A stretch of 64,000 nt of DNA from Brachionus rotundiformis (taxonomy: Eukaryota > Rotifera > Eurotatoria > Ploima > Brachionidae). The position numbers and the translations under genes are program-made. The stretch is from NCBI GenBank assembly GCA_016802295.1, contig JAESIW010000065.1, positions 682,001 through 746,000 of the forward strand, in the 5' to 3' direction. How positions within the stretch are numbered: the stretch's first letter is position 1; every line of letters begins with the position of its first letter. Under the pieces are notes generated by a model. That model was not told the origin of the DNA and ran no database searches. It saw only the letters and a list, made by a program, of their open reading frames with translations. Below are positions 38,811-48,244 of this stretch, in pieces.

Positions 38811-39667
38811 CTAGTTATAAAGGACTCTGTGGTAGTAGTTGTGGGCTAACTTCGAATGGCAAACTGGGCAACGTTCCCGGACGTCTCGATCGCAGTTGCG
38901 GACGTACGAGAACTTACAATTTTCGCAAATGAGGTGCCCGCATTGCGTTGAGGCTATTGAAGGGCATTTCTTGAACTGATCCAGGCACACTGGGCATGGT
39001 CCACCCTAAATCGGTTGTTTTTGGTTGTTGGTGGCATGGCAAGTTGTTGAATGGCCATAAATTCAGATGTTGTTGTTGGTTGCCTTTGTCGTTCGTTTCT
39101 AAGGTACCTCCCTTGTGGAACCCATGTTCGGGGTTCTTGATATCTAGTTGAGTCTGGGTTTGTTGTTGGATGATTCGCAGTTGGCTCACTTGATTTTGCA
39201 AGTCATCCACAAGTTCGCGGCTCTCTACCAACTGGACTTCGGCAGTTGTTGCTCACTGGTTCGAAGGTTCCACTTTTTGTCTTTGTGGTTCAAATTGATG
39301 GGTTTTCTGTTCGAGCTTACGTTTCTCTTCGCAAAGCTCTTCCATCAACCGAGACACCTTTGGGGTCACTGACTCCTCCTGTCGGAGGTTGTTTGTTGTG
39401 GTCGGTCGCGGATTAATTTCAAACCAGATTCGCGTTTCTGGAGTTCCGGCTCTATTGAAGAACGCTACTGCTTCTTGATGCACTGAAGCGTTCTCGAATC
39501 GAAGGAAAGCGTAATAGGTCTTGTGAAAACCCCGATTTGAACCCATTCTTCAGCCATCTAATCGCATCGAATCTATTTTTGTACTGGTCTAGCTCTTCAC
39601 GGAGTATTGAGTTTGCGTTCGGTACGTTCGGGATTCCATGGACCATTATGTGGTGCTCGGCTTGCAT
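38811..39667 (-). pseudogene. Broken ORF between pol and 3' LTR: RRM-like, coiled-coil and RING finger
   Basis: The start ATG is at 39667 and the final stop at 38811. The frame is interrupted by a one-base shift at a G-run near 39535, an in-frame TGA near 39254, and a further shift just before the RING. The pieces read in order: an RRM-like fold with HIMVHGIPN as strand 1 and KTYYAFLRFENASVHQEAV as the RNP1-like strand; a Glu/Lys/Gln-rich coiled coil (MEELCEEKRKLEQKTHQF, then LQNQVSQLRIIQQQTQTQL); a Gln/Asn-rich spacer; and a C-terminal RING with the spacing C-x2-C-x14-C-x-H-x2-C-x2-C-x16-C-x2-C (CPVC, then CGHLICENC, then CPVC). RING fingers usually mark E3 ubiquitin ligases. Its place between pol and the polypurine tract is where env-like ORFs sit, so it may be a captured gene of the element. 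The alternative is an older host pseudogene brought next to it by deletion. Confidence 0.65.
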
Positions 39668-39769
39668 TTTTCGATTTAAATAATTTTATTTTTTATTTTA
39701 GGATTAATTTTGAGTTTAAAATTTTAAATTTTTTAAAATTTATAATTTTTAATTTTTCAATTTTGAATT

Positions 39770-40368
39770 TTAAATTTTTTTTGGTAATGGATGAGCGTCT
39801 TTGAGTGTTCGTTCGTTTAGCGAACGATAATCAATTGTGACTCTTATTGAATCATCCGGCTTCGAGACTAGCATGAGCGGTGAAGCCCATGAAGAGTTGC
39901 TAGGCTGGATCAAATTCGCAGCTAACATTTCGTCTAGCATTGCTTTGAATTCTTCCCTTTTACTGTAGGGTATACGTCTCATCTTTTGTCTTATTGGTGG
40001 TAAACTTGGGTCGATCAGTTTAATTTCGTGTTCGAAGCAAGGTGATTGTATTAATTCTTTAAGTGATGATGCTGGAATTGACCTGATAAGTGTGTTGATT
40101 TGCTCAAGATAGTGGTTGAAGTTGATGTCAGAGATGTTGTTGATCAAGCATGATTTACTAAGTGCATTTTGTAGATAGTATTTTGGTTCGTTGACGAAGT
40201 CTTTGCTTAATTTCTTCACGGTTTCTCGAAGTTTATCGAAAGGTTGAGATAAATATGGAAACTGCTCTAGGAGATCGATGCCTAAAAGACAGTCTGAGAC
40301 CAAGTCTTTAATGACCACTAGGAATGTAAATATAGCGGTTTCGCCTATTCTATATTCTGCATATGTTC
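39770..40368 (-). pseudogene. Gypsy pol fragment: protease tail and start of reverse transcriptase
   Basis: The upstream part ends in the retropepsin-like LLGIDLLEQFP. The downstream part has the Ty3/Gypsy RT entry motifs PPIRQKMRRIPYSKREE, IQPSNSSWASPLMLVSKPD and VTIDYRSLNERTLKDAHPLP. It then stops abruptly in A/T-rich sequence, before the catalytic YxDD region. The protease active-site triad is not visible and the frame upstream carries stops, so the protease N-terminus has been lost or scrambled. Confidence 0.88.
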
Positions 40369-40464
40369 TACCTTAAAGTTGCAAGGCCTGCACAACCAGC
40401 GCCAGCGATCACATTCGGCACTGTTTCCAAAGGTGATGGATTCTTGAGTTGACTGTACACTCTG

Positions 40465-41618
40465 TCACTGATTACACTTATTGCTTAGTGCTTGAACATT
40501 CTCGCCTTGGTGTTCGATTGTATTGTGTTCAACGCGTACCGTGTTGTCTTGTTTAATGGTTGGTAATTTCCTCTTCTTTGGATTACGTATTGCCCGAACT
40601 TGATTTTCCGAATTTTTTCTGTTTCTTAGATTGCTTGGGTTTTTAAAGCAATTTTTGGCTAGATGTTTGTGGTGTGTACACAGGGTACAAAAATCATGAT
40701 TAGCTCCAATCTCGATGCTTCGTGGTTTCTCCTCGAAAGTCACTCGATTGAGCATTTGTTTTGGCGTCTGATATTTTATAAATGCCTCCTCTAGCTGGAA
40801 GGCTTTATTCAAGACGTCTGATAATTTGTTACACCTTGGGGGTCTGCACAACTCCTGTTTGATCTTGATATCGTAGATTTCACGAATAAAACGATCAACA
40901 ATTAGTGGTTCAAGCGTAGGCTCATTCTGACCTAGGTAAGCGGCTTCTGCTAAATGCTCCACTTCACACAAATAATTGTTAATGTTCTCTTGTGGTTGCT
41001 GTCTTCGTGAAGCAAATTCAATGAGAGGATCATTGTATCTGTACTCATTACCATGCAATTTTTTCAAAACCTCTTAGATTTCCTCATAAGTGGCGTTTGG
41101 TGTTCGATTCAGGATGCGTTGTTCAAGCCTGTTTAGGCGTCTGTCTTCAATCAAAGTTAATAATGCACCTGTCTTGTCTTGTAACCTCATTGCATACCTC
41201 TCGAAACTCTGAACCCACGAATTGAAGTCTTTGTCCTCAGTAAAACGACTAACCGTGTATGTAGGGACATTCAATACTGGTAGCGGATATTGTGTGTTGG
41301 ATTTGTTAAACCAACTAATAGGGGAATTGATAAGAGTCCACGTGTTTCTTAATCCAGAATCATTAAACCACTTGATCCCTATTAGTATGAAGACAAAAAC
41401 CACAATCGAAACAACGAGTAAAACCGATTGGTTTAATTGGCAGTACTGTAAGAATTGGTACTCTACCTTATCAGCCAAAATGGACAAAATAATCTGATAT
41501 GTTAAATCTTTAGCATGTGGCATTGGGTTCCTTTGGGTCTGTATTGGTTCGTATCGGAAAATGTATCCGATAAAATTAGATTCTGTTGCCTCATCATTTG
41601 ATCAAATTTTGATTCCAT
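40465..41618 (-). pseudogene. Gypsy gag, interrupted
   Basis: Three pieces in order: a short N-terminal reading from ATG 41618, then after a frame shift an ORF at 41074-41523, then after an in-frame TAA the ORF 40465-41067. The last carries a zinc knuckle (CTLCTHHKHLAKNC, C-x2-C-x4-H-x4-C) and a basic tail, as in Gag nucleocapsid. The middle piece carries a capsid-like region (FNSWVQSFERYA) and, unusually, a hydrophobic run of about 20 residues (VLLVVSIVVFVFILIGI) near its N-terminus that looks like a membrane segment. Confidence 0.8.
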
Positions 41619-42221
41619 GATGGGTTTTTGTTTGCTTCAATCTTGTATTTAAATGTTTTATATATTGTCTTTGTTTTTAATCGTATCGCAACACATTTTT
41701 CAATCTTAAAATACCTATACTAGAAATTTACTTTTTAAATTACAACCTTAACCAATAGCGAAAATTATTGGTATCATAGTCAGATTTTTTTATTACTAAA
41801 TCTGTTTCATTCATTTGATTTAATGAATTTTCAAAAATAGTCCAATCCATTTTCTCATTATGCTTATCAAGAATCATTTTTTCGGGATTCTGTGTTTATC
41901 GTTTTCAATATCATTTATTTCATAAAATGATTGACTAAATTCTTTTACTTGACCAAATTGGTGTTCAAAATCCCTTGCTGGTTCAAAAATTGAGATTTTA
42001 TTCATAAAAAATATGAAAACTTCTTTCATTTTTTCGTTTACTAGATTTTGCGATTGGACAAATGCGTCCACTGCAATATTTAATCAGAAAGAGCCATGGT
42101 TTCACACTTTTTGACCAATTGTTCGGCTCAGGCGAATAGATTTTCATTATTGCAAAATACATTTAAGCAAGGTTGAGCGCTTTAAATTTGATAAAAAATT
42201 ATAATTTAAATTTGAGACCAA
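41619..42221. other. AT-rich spacer right of the Gypsy element
   Basis: No LTR, ORF or RNA gene supported. The retroelement's 5' LTR would be expected here and is absent. Confidence 0.5.
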
Positions 42222-42592
42222 TTGGTTTTGTGAAGTTCAGTACAAAAGAACAGAGCAAAGTGTAAAAAAATTAAATAACTTTTCTTATAAAAGTTTAAAA
42301 TTAATTCTGTGGATGCAGAATGGTGCAACATTCAAAGTTGCATCAACTGTAAAAGTCTGCTAATGATGGGCATAATCTCTGCAAAATGCACTACACTCGA
42401 TTATATTGAAATTTAATTTCTGCTGAACTCTGCAAAATTAGCAGACATAGATATTTGATGCAACTTTGAATGTTGCACCATTCTGCATTTACAGAATTAG
42501 GTTTAAACCTTTAGAAAAAAAGTTATTTAATTTTTTTACATTTTTTTCTGTTCTTTTTGCCATTTTGTACTGAATTTCACAAAACCGACCAA
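42222..42592. mobile_element. Fold-back/MITE-like element with long inverted repeats
   Basis: The left arm (42222-42346) and right arm (42455-42592) are imperfect inverted copies. Both contain GAATGGTGCAACATTCAAAG / GCAACTTTGAATGTTGCACC, a shared TTAAATAACTTTT block and TGTGAA(G/A)TTCAGTACAAAA at the outer ends. The centre of about 108 bases continues the inverted pattern in part (GTCTGCTAAT against ATTAGCAGAC). It has no coding capacity. This is typical of a non-autonomous DNA transposon. No clean target-site duplication was found. Confidence 0.8.
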
Positions 42593-43842
42593 TTCAACAA
42601 TAATGAATCTGATTAAAGTGGAAAGAAACAGAGGAAGGCCAAATTTTAAAAAAATATATTTATTTATTTCATTTAAAAACTAAACATTAAAATAAAAATT
42701 GTTACCATTTAAGTCTTTTCGTAGCTCTTATTTAGTAATTTTAGAGGCCAAAAATAATTAATAGAAGAGTCCAAAGTAGTAATTATATATCCGATCAGTT
42801 AAAAAATGAGCCCATTTAAATCTTTCCTTTTAATTAATGTCGTATTTTTGACCGCCGTATTTTCATTCGGTCTAAAGATTAGATCGTCAAGCTGACGGGC
42901 CAAGTGGCCCCCTAAAACCATCCGCCAAATGAACCGGACTCGTCTGACCGCATCCAACACTATTACAAAACAAGAAAAATTCATGTTTAACATTATATGA
43001 TAGATGAATGATTGATTAACATGATTCATGAATTTTCTTTAAAACAATTTTGTAAAAAAGATACAAGTTCAAAAATTTTATGACATTTTTTGTAAAAAAA
43101 ATAATTAGAATAAGGGATAATTTTTGATTGAAATAGAAGCAATTTTCTTCTATTTGTGGTTACTTCTTTTTGAGGAAATACGGACTTTTTGAGGAACAAG
43201 ATAAGAGTATACAAAACCTAAAAAATATCTTTCTTAAAAATACAGCTAATATTCAATCTATCAATCAATAAAGTTGATTTTTAATTTTGGAACCTACATC
43301 AATATTTTAAATAATAAGTCGAAGGTTTACAAGTCCATGATTACTTAACAAATTTTTGAATAGCCAAATTTAATTTAATAGCTTCAAGAGCTTTACCTAA
43401 AATTGACTTTTTTTACTGATACATCAATTTTTAGGATCTAAAGTATGAAAGTTTAAATAAACAAGGAAAATTTTTCTCTTAGGTTAAAAAATGATTTGGA
43501 AACTGCTATGAGAGTATAAAAATATCTTCCTTACAAATATTAATCCATTATTCAATATATCAATCAATAAAAACGTTTGTACGCATTTATAGATTTAAAA
43601 CTAAGTTTGAATTTTTTTGGTTTTAATTTTATTCCATATCACCCTAATTTTAAAATGTATTATTCGTAATCGTGTTAAATTTATGAGTCTTATGTCATTT
43701 TCCCAGTAAAAGATTTTATTTTTTAAAATAAATCTTGAATTAGATGCGAATAGTTTTAATAAAACATCATCTGATCAATAGTTATAAAAATTTGAATATA
43801 AAAATAACTACAAAAAAAATTTTATTTAACATTTTAAAAAGT
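42593..43842. other. Spacer with a hairpin island, upstream of the M15 peptidase gene
   Basis: AT-rich apart from the GC-rich island at 42838-42965 listed separately. Its last few hundred bases must hold the promoter of the M15 peptidase gene; nothing specific is recognisable. Confidence 0.5.
42838..42965. other. GC-rich island with three abutting hairpins
   Basis: Three perfect or near-perfect stem-loops follow each other without spacers: 42869-42885 (7-bp stem, 3-base loop, one G-U), 42885-42897 (CGTCA/TGACG, 3-base loop) and 42897-42910 (GGGCC/GGCCC, 4-base loop). The island is far more GC-rich than its flanks. A short minus-strand ORF overlaps it but looks unlike a real protein. It could be a structured RNA, a transposon end or a protein-binding site. 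Confidence 0.5.
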
Positions 43843-44778
43843 ATGAGAGGTCTAGTTATCGTTTTGCTTATAGTCAATCTGAGTGAGATAAATTTATTTT
43901 CCTAATAGTTATCTTATTATTAATCTAGCTAATTGCGTTCTTTCGCAAACCATCCAAACTGTTTTGAATAATGCTGGCTGTAACACAGGTGTAACTGCTG
44001 GATTAGGTAAATGGTCTTTTTTCCTCTTAATTTACCAACAACTACTAATGACTAAAATTTTATGTTCTTAAAGCTGCTCAATTAGTAGCCAAAATGAATC
44101 AATTAAGACCTGGCTTCATGTCAAGGTTTGTTGATACAAAATTTGTAAATACTAATTTAATAAAATTTATTTGTAGTTTGAGTGGTTTAACCAGAATTAG
44201 TCTTGGTCCCGCAGTTGTTGCAGTTCCCTACGCTCAAACTCAAACAATTTCAGCCATTAAGAAAGCTGTAGCAGCCAGAGCTGGAGTTACATTGACAATT
44301 AATTCTGCTTTAAGAACTCTCCCACAGCAGTAAATTTAAAGAATATTTTATCAAATGAATAACTTACTGATAATATCAAAAAAGATTATTATTATATAAG
44401 TGGTACCAGCAGGGTAAATGTGGAATTACTTTAGCTGCATCTCCAGGTTCATCTCCTCATGAGAGTGGATACGGAGTAGATATTAGTGATTATTCCGGAT
44501 GGATGAGTTATATGCAAACATACGGTTGTTCATGGCAAGGAGTTTCAGACGTAATTAAGTTCTAATTAATTTCTATTAATTAACATATGTTATAATTAAA
44601 GGTGGTTCATTTCAATTGTCCTGGAGTATCACTTGGAAATACTTCAGTACTTGCTTTCCAAAGATTATGGAATTGCAATAATCCAACTGATACCATAGCA
44701 GAAGATGGTTTATATGGTCCTCAAACTGAAGCAAGAGTTTTGAAATCACCTGCCGGCGGGTTTTCGAAAACATGTTAA
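43843..44778 (+). CDS. Secreted M15-type peptidase (D-Ala-D-Ala carboxypeptidase-like), bacterial type
   Basis: Predicted zinc peptidase of the VanY/M15 type, which in bacteria cuts peptidoglycan stem peptides. Exons: 43843-43882, 43929-44006, 44074-44125, 44177-44330, 44401-44550 and 44602-44778, about 216 residues. The N-terminus is hydrophobic, consistent with a signal peptide. The metal motif is SPHESGYGVD with the third ligand in VVHF, so ligands are about His128, Asp135 and His161. The C-terminus (VLAFQRLWNC, DGLYGPQTEARVL) resembles a peptidoglycan-binding repeat. Five introns and AT-rich flanks place it in the animal genome rather than in contaminating bacterial DNA. The junction between exons 4 and 5 is faulty: the in-frame exon ends CAGCAG and is followed by TAAATT rather than GT, so either one G is missing from the assembly or the gene is damaged. 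An antibacterial or digestive role is inferred. Confidence 0.8.
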
Positions 44779-44825
44779 TCATTATGAAACTCGATATAAA
44801 TATTTCCAATTACTTTTTGAATTTA

Positions 44826-44831
44826 AATAAA
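44826..44831 (+). terminator. Candidate polyadenylation signal of the M15 gene
   Basis: AATAAA 48 bases after the stop codon. Confidence 0.45.
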
Positions 44832-45416
44832 TAGGTATAAATATTATTCTAATTTTGAGAATCTTTGATCAAAGTGTTTTTATAGATAAATTATCTTTTG
44901 ATTCTTAAAAATTATCCTAAAAGTTATTGAAAAAGAATATAAAAAAATTTAATTTTAAAAAGAAATTAGGGAAGCTTTTATCGATTTTCCTGAAGAAAAA
45001 ATAGAAACTAGAATTTGTAAAACACTTCCTGAAAATTTACTTAATTTACAAGTAAAAATTACTATGTCTTTTTAAGTTTCAAAAGTCAGGATTTGGTGAA
45101 TTTTCAGAATATTTTTGAGGTCAAAACTCATACAAGCATAATCAATTATTCTTTTAAACAAACTTAATAAATTTAAATATTAGTATATTTGATTAATTTT
45201 TTTCGAATAAAATATTTCAAATTTTTTGAATGATTATTTAATTAAACTCGTAGTGTTTAAATTGAAAAAGATATCTAATAAAATCCAATTTTAGTATTTA
45301 AAAAGTGTTTATCTTTTTAAATTAAGTTAGAGTTGAACAATATTTTACCATAATGGCTTGAAAAGAAACTTTAAAGCATCCCAGCAATCTTGAACAATGA
45401 TGTTGCGCTACTTTAG

Positions 45417-45782
45417 ATGAATCAGCTACACAAAATACAGCATGGTCATAATAAAGTATCATTCATAAATGGTAACAAAAACTGGCATCGGATGGTATTG
45501 ATAGCCCAGCAAGGAATAGCAGAACTTGTCGTAATGCAATCGAGCGACAGCTGGTTCGCAATTGAGGAGTACGACAATTTTTTCACCAATCGAACAGCTG
45601 TATACTGGAACGCTTTGGATAAGGAGACTAAAAGGGTGAAAAATACAAACATCTTCAAAAAATAATTACAAGATGCTACAATAAAAATTTTGTCGCAGGC
45701 TCTTAAAGTGGGATGTTTATATGCGCCAGCGCTTGGAGACTCGCGTTTCCCACAGCATTCTAAACTACTACTACTACAATAG
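45417..45782 (+). pseudogene. Unknown coding remnant with an in-frame stop
   Basis: The frame from ATG 45417 runs 82 codons to TAA (45663-45665), then continues in the same frame for 38 codons with protein-like composition (DATIKILSQALKVGCLYAPA) to TAG at 45780-45782. It contains WFAIEEYDNFFTNRTAVYW. The stretch is less AT-rich than its surroundings. No family recognised. It may be a decayed transposon ORF or a gene fragment; codon composition and continuity across the stop are the only support. Confidence 0.4.
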
Positions 45783-48244
45783 TAAAAACCAGTATACGGA
45801 AAATCTTATTTACTTAACAAAACTTTATTGTTCTTTATTCTGTTTTTGGCTAGATCCCTCACTTTCATGTACTTTATGCACTCAACGCCATATGTTTCTA
45901 TGGAAAATCTAATTTACAAGGAATACTTTATTGTTTAATTAATTTAAAAAGGAATATAATTCAAAATTACAAGAACAAAAATGAAAACTCCCAGCAAGAA
46001 ACCTGAAACCTACCTGCAACCTATATGACATAAAATACATATAAGTTCCAATATGGACATAGATTTATTAATTTTCAGTTTTTTATTATTGAATTAAAAT
46101 CAATTTTTTTTCCGTATTTTGTAAAAATTACTACATGAATGACATAATGTTGTAAATGTTGTAACATGGAACTATACATATCATTATGCATTTTCTATAA
46201 ATTGATCATTAAGTATCTTTTTTTGAAAAGAATTTTTAAATTCTAACATACTTGTTTTTTATGGTTCGAGCAATCTATTAAAAAGCGATATATCCCTAGA
46301 ATAAGAACAGTTGGCTTTTTGATTAAAGAAAATATGTATCATGTTTTGAAAAATTTTTCTAATTCCATTTTCTTTATTTCTGGGTTGTTAAAAGCTAGAT
46401 TCGATTTCTTACTTTTGGTCAATTATGTTCAGCTTATAAAATTAATTATCAAATATCAATGTTGAAATTAAATGTTGAAAAAAAATTATCGTAAATATTT
46501 TATTAGTGTATAAAAAAATAAATTTGAGAAACAAATTAAGGAAAATATAAGTATGACATTTTAATATATTGCATTAAAAAAATAGTCTTAAAATTTGATT
46601 TTATAATTTTAAAATAATTAATTAAAAACATTCATTAACTCGTGAAAAAAAAACACAATTTTATAAATATTAATTATTCTATAGTGAAAAAAATTATCCC
46701 TAGATAAAAAAAAGCTTCTAATCTTATATCAATTTGTTGCATAACAAATATGGCTCATATCACAGAAAGATTTTTCAAAAATTTTATAAAAGATTGCTAT
46801 TCTAACTGGATTGAACCTTTGTGAAGCTAATCTAAATTTTAATAAACTTTAAATGTTGTGTTTAAATGTTCAAAGCTACCAAAAAATTATAAATAAGATA
46901 TATATTCGATGCTTTAAATCATCAATTAAGTAAGAAGATCGCAAAAAACCTAAATTTACAACTTTTAGAGTATCTCTGCAGAAGACAATGCAAAAAAATT
47001 TGAAATTTAAACACTTAAAGACAATCTAAGGTTGAATGGGTATCAAAACATTAAATTTAACTTTATAATCACCAAAAAAAATAAATCAATAACAATATTA
47101 TCACATTACGAAACATTTTTGTGATAAATCTTCAAATTGAAAATTTTCACTTTCGACTCAAATTTGGCGAGTCTTGGTTGACGAGGAATTGTCGTCTCGT
47201 TATTGGTGAATAATTGCCCATTGATTCATGAAATGCGTTTATCACACGAAGCTATTAATAAGTAGAAAAAAAATTAATAAATATAATTTTTAATTTTCTA
47301 ATAATCAAATAAGTTTTGTGTTCAAAAAAATTAGCTGGACATCAACTCATTCAATTTGAATAATAAAGCTTGCATTAGACAAAAGTTAATTTAAACCAAG
47401 AATTTTGCTGAATAAGCGGGATTTATTAATAAACTATTTGAACACTTACATCTTTAAAAATTAGTTAAAAATGCGGAATTAAAAATATGTTTTTAGATAG
47501 TTGTTTTTATTTTAAAATGTATTAGTTTGGTGTTCAAACATTTAACTAAAGTTTAAAAGCAAGATTTTTTTGTTAAAAAAAGGAAATATTGAATTGGATT
47601 TAAAAGCGGATTAAAGAGTTAGAAAACAGAATTATTAGAAATTCTTAATTAAAAATCTAAAATAGCAGAAATTTTTAGTCTAATTTTAGTTCTTGGTTAA
47701 ATGAGTTTGGACATAGAAATTAAATAATTAAGTTGGTATTTTTCGAACACATTTACATGCTGTTTTTCTTTATTTAACAAAGACAACATCAATGTAATTT
47801 GGTTTTAAAAATGCGTTGTTAGATAAGTTTTGTAATTTTTTGTCTTGAGGTCAGATAATTAGAACATAGATCATTCAACTATTATTTTTTAAATGGAACA
47901 TACGTGCTGAATAATAACAATTTTTATTTAAAAGTTCTTAAAAGTATAATCTATAAGAAAAAATAAATTTCATATTTTAATAACATAAAATTAATTAAAC
48001 AATTAAAAGGTAATTTTAAGACCAAAATTTGAGCCACCGTTCAAAGTAGAAAACAGTTAAACGGTGCAAATTTTAGCAGCAAGCAAATCATGGAATTGTT
48101 ATTGGTATTTGGTACAATCAAACATTAAGTATGTTCAATAGAAAAATCAAGATGCTATATATAATATACATAATATCAAAAATGCCTATAAAATCGATTT
48201 ATCATACGTTTTTTAAATTCTATGCTTATCTTTTATCTTTAGGT
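45783..48244. other. Gene-free AT-rich stretch
   Basis: About 2.5 kb without a supported gene. One perfect 7-bp inverted repeat, CACCGTT (48035-48041) and AACGGTG (48060-48066), is the only structure noted, downstream of the PMCA copy 2 stop. Confidence 0.5.

Larger units (their letters stand above)
38484..41618 (-). mobile_element. Decayed Ty3/Gypsy LTR retrotransposon, 5' end and most of pol missing
   Basis: Read on the minus strand from right to left: gag (41618-40465), a protease tail and reverse-transcriptase start (40368-39770), an abrupt jump into an A/T-only stretch (39668-39780), an extra ORF (39667-38811), a polypurine tract (38696-38708) and a 3' LTR (38693-38484). Most of RT and all of RNase H and integrase are absent. 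No matching LTR is found right of 41618, so the 5' LTR and primer-binding site are lost. Stops and frameshifts in every ORF show that it is dead. The element is clearly more GC-rich than its surroundings. Confidence 0.85.

Noticed and set aside
42838..42965. Hammerhead ribozyme
   Set aside because: GACGAGTC-like strings resemble part of the core, but the CTGANGA and GAAA core motifs are absent on both strands.
42799..43029. 76-codon minus-strand ORF over the hairpin island
   Set aside because: Its composition follows the GC island; no domain, and the hairpins explain the constraint better.
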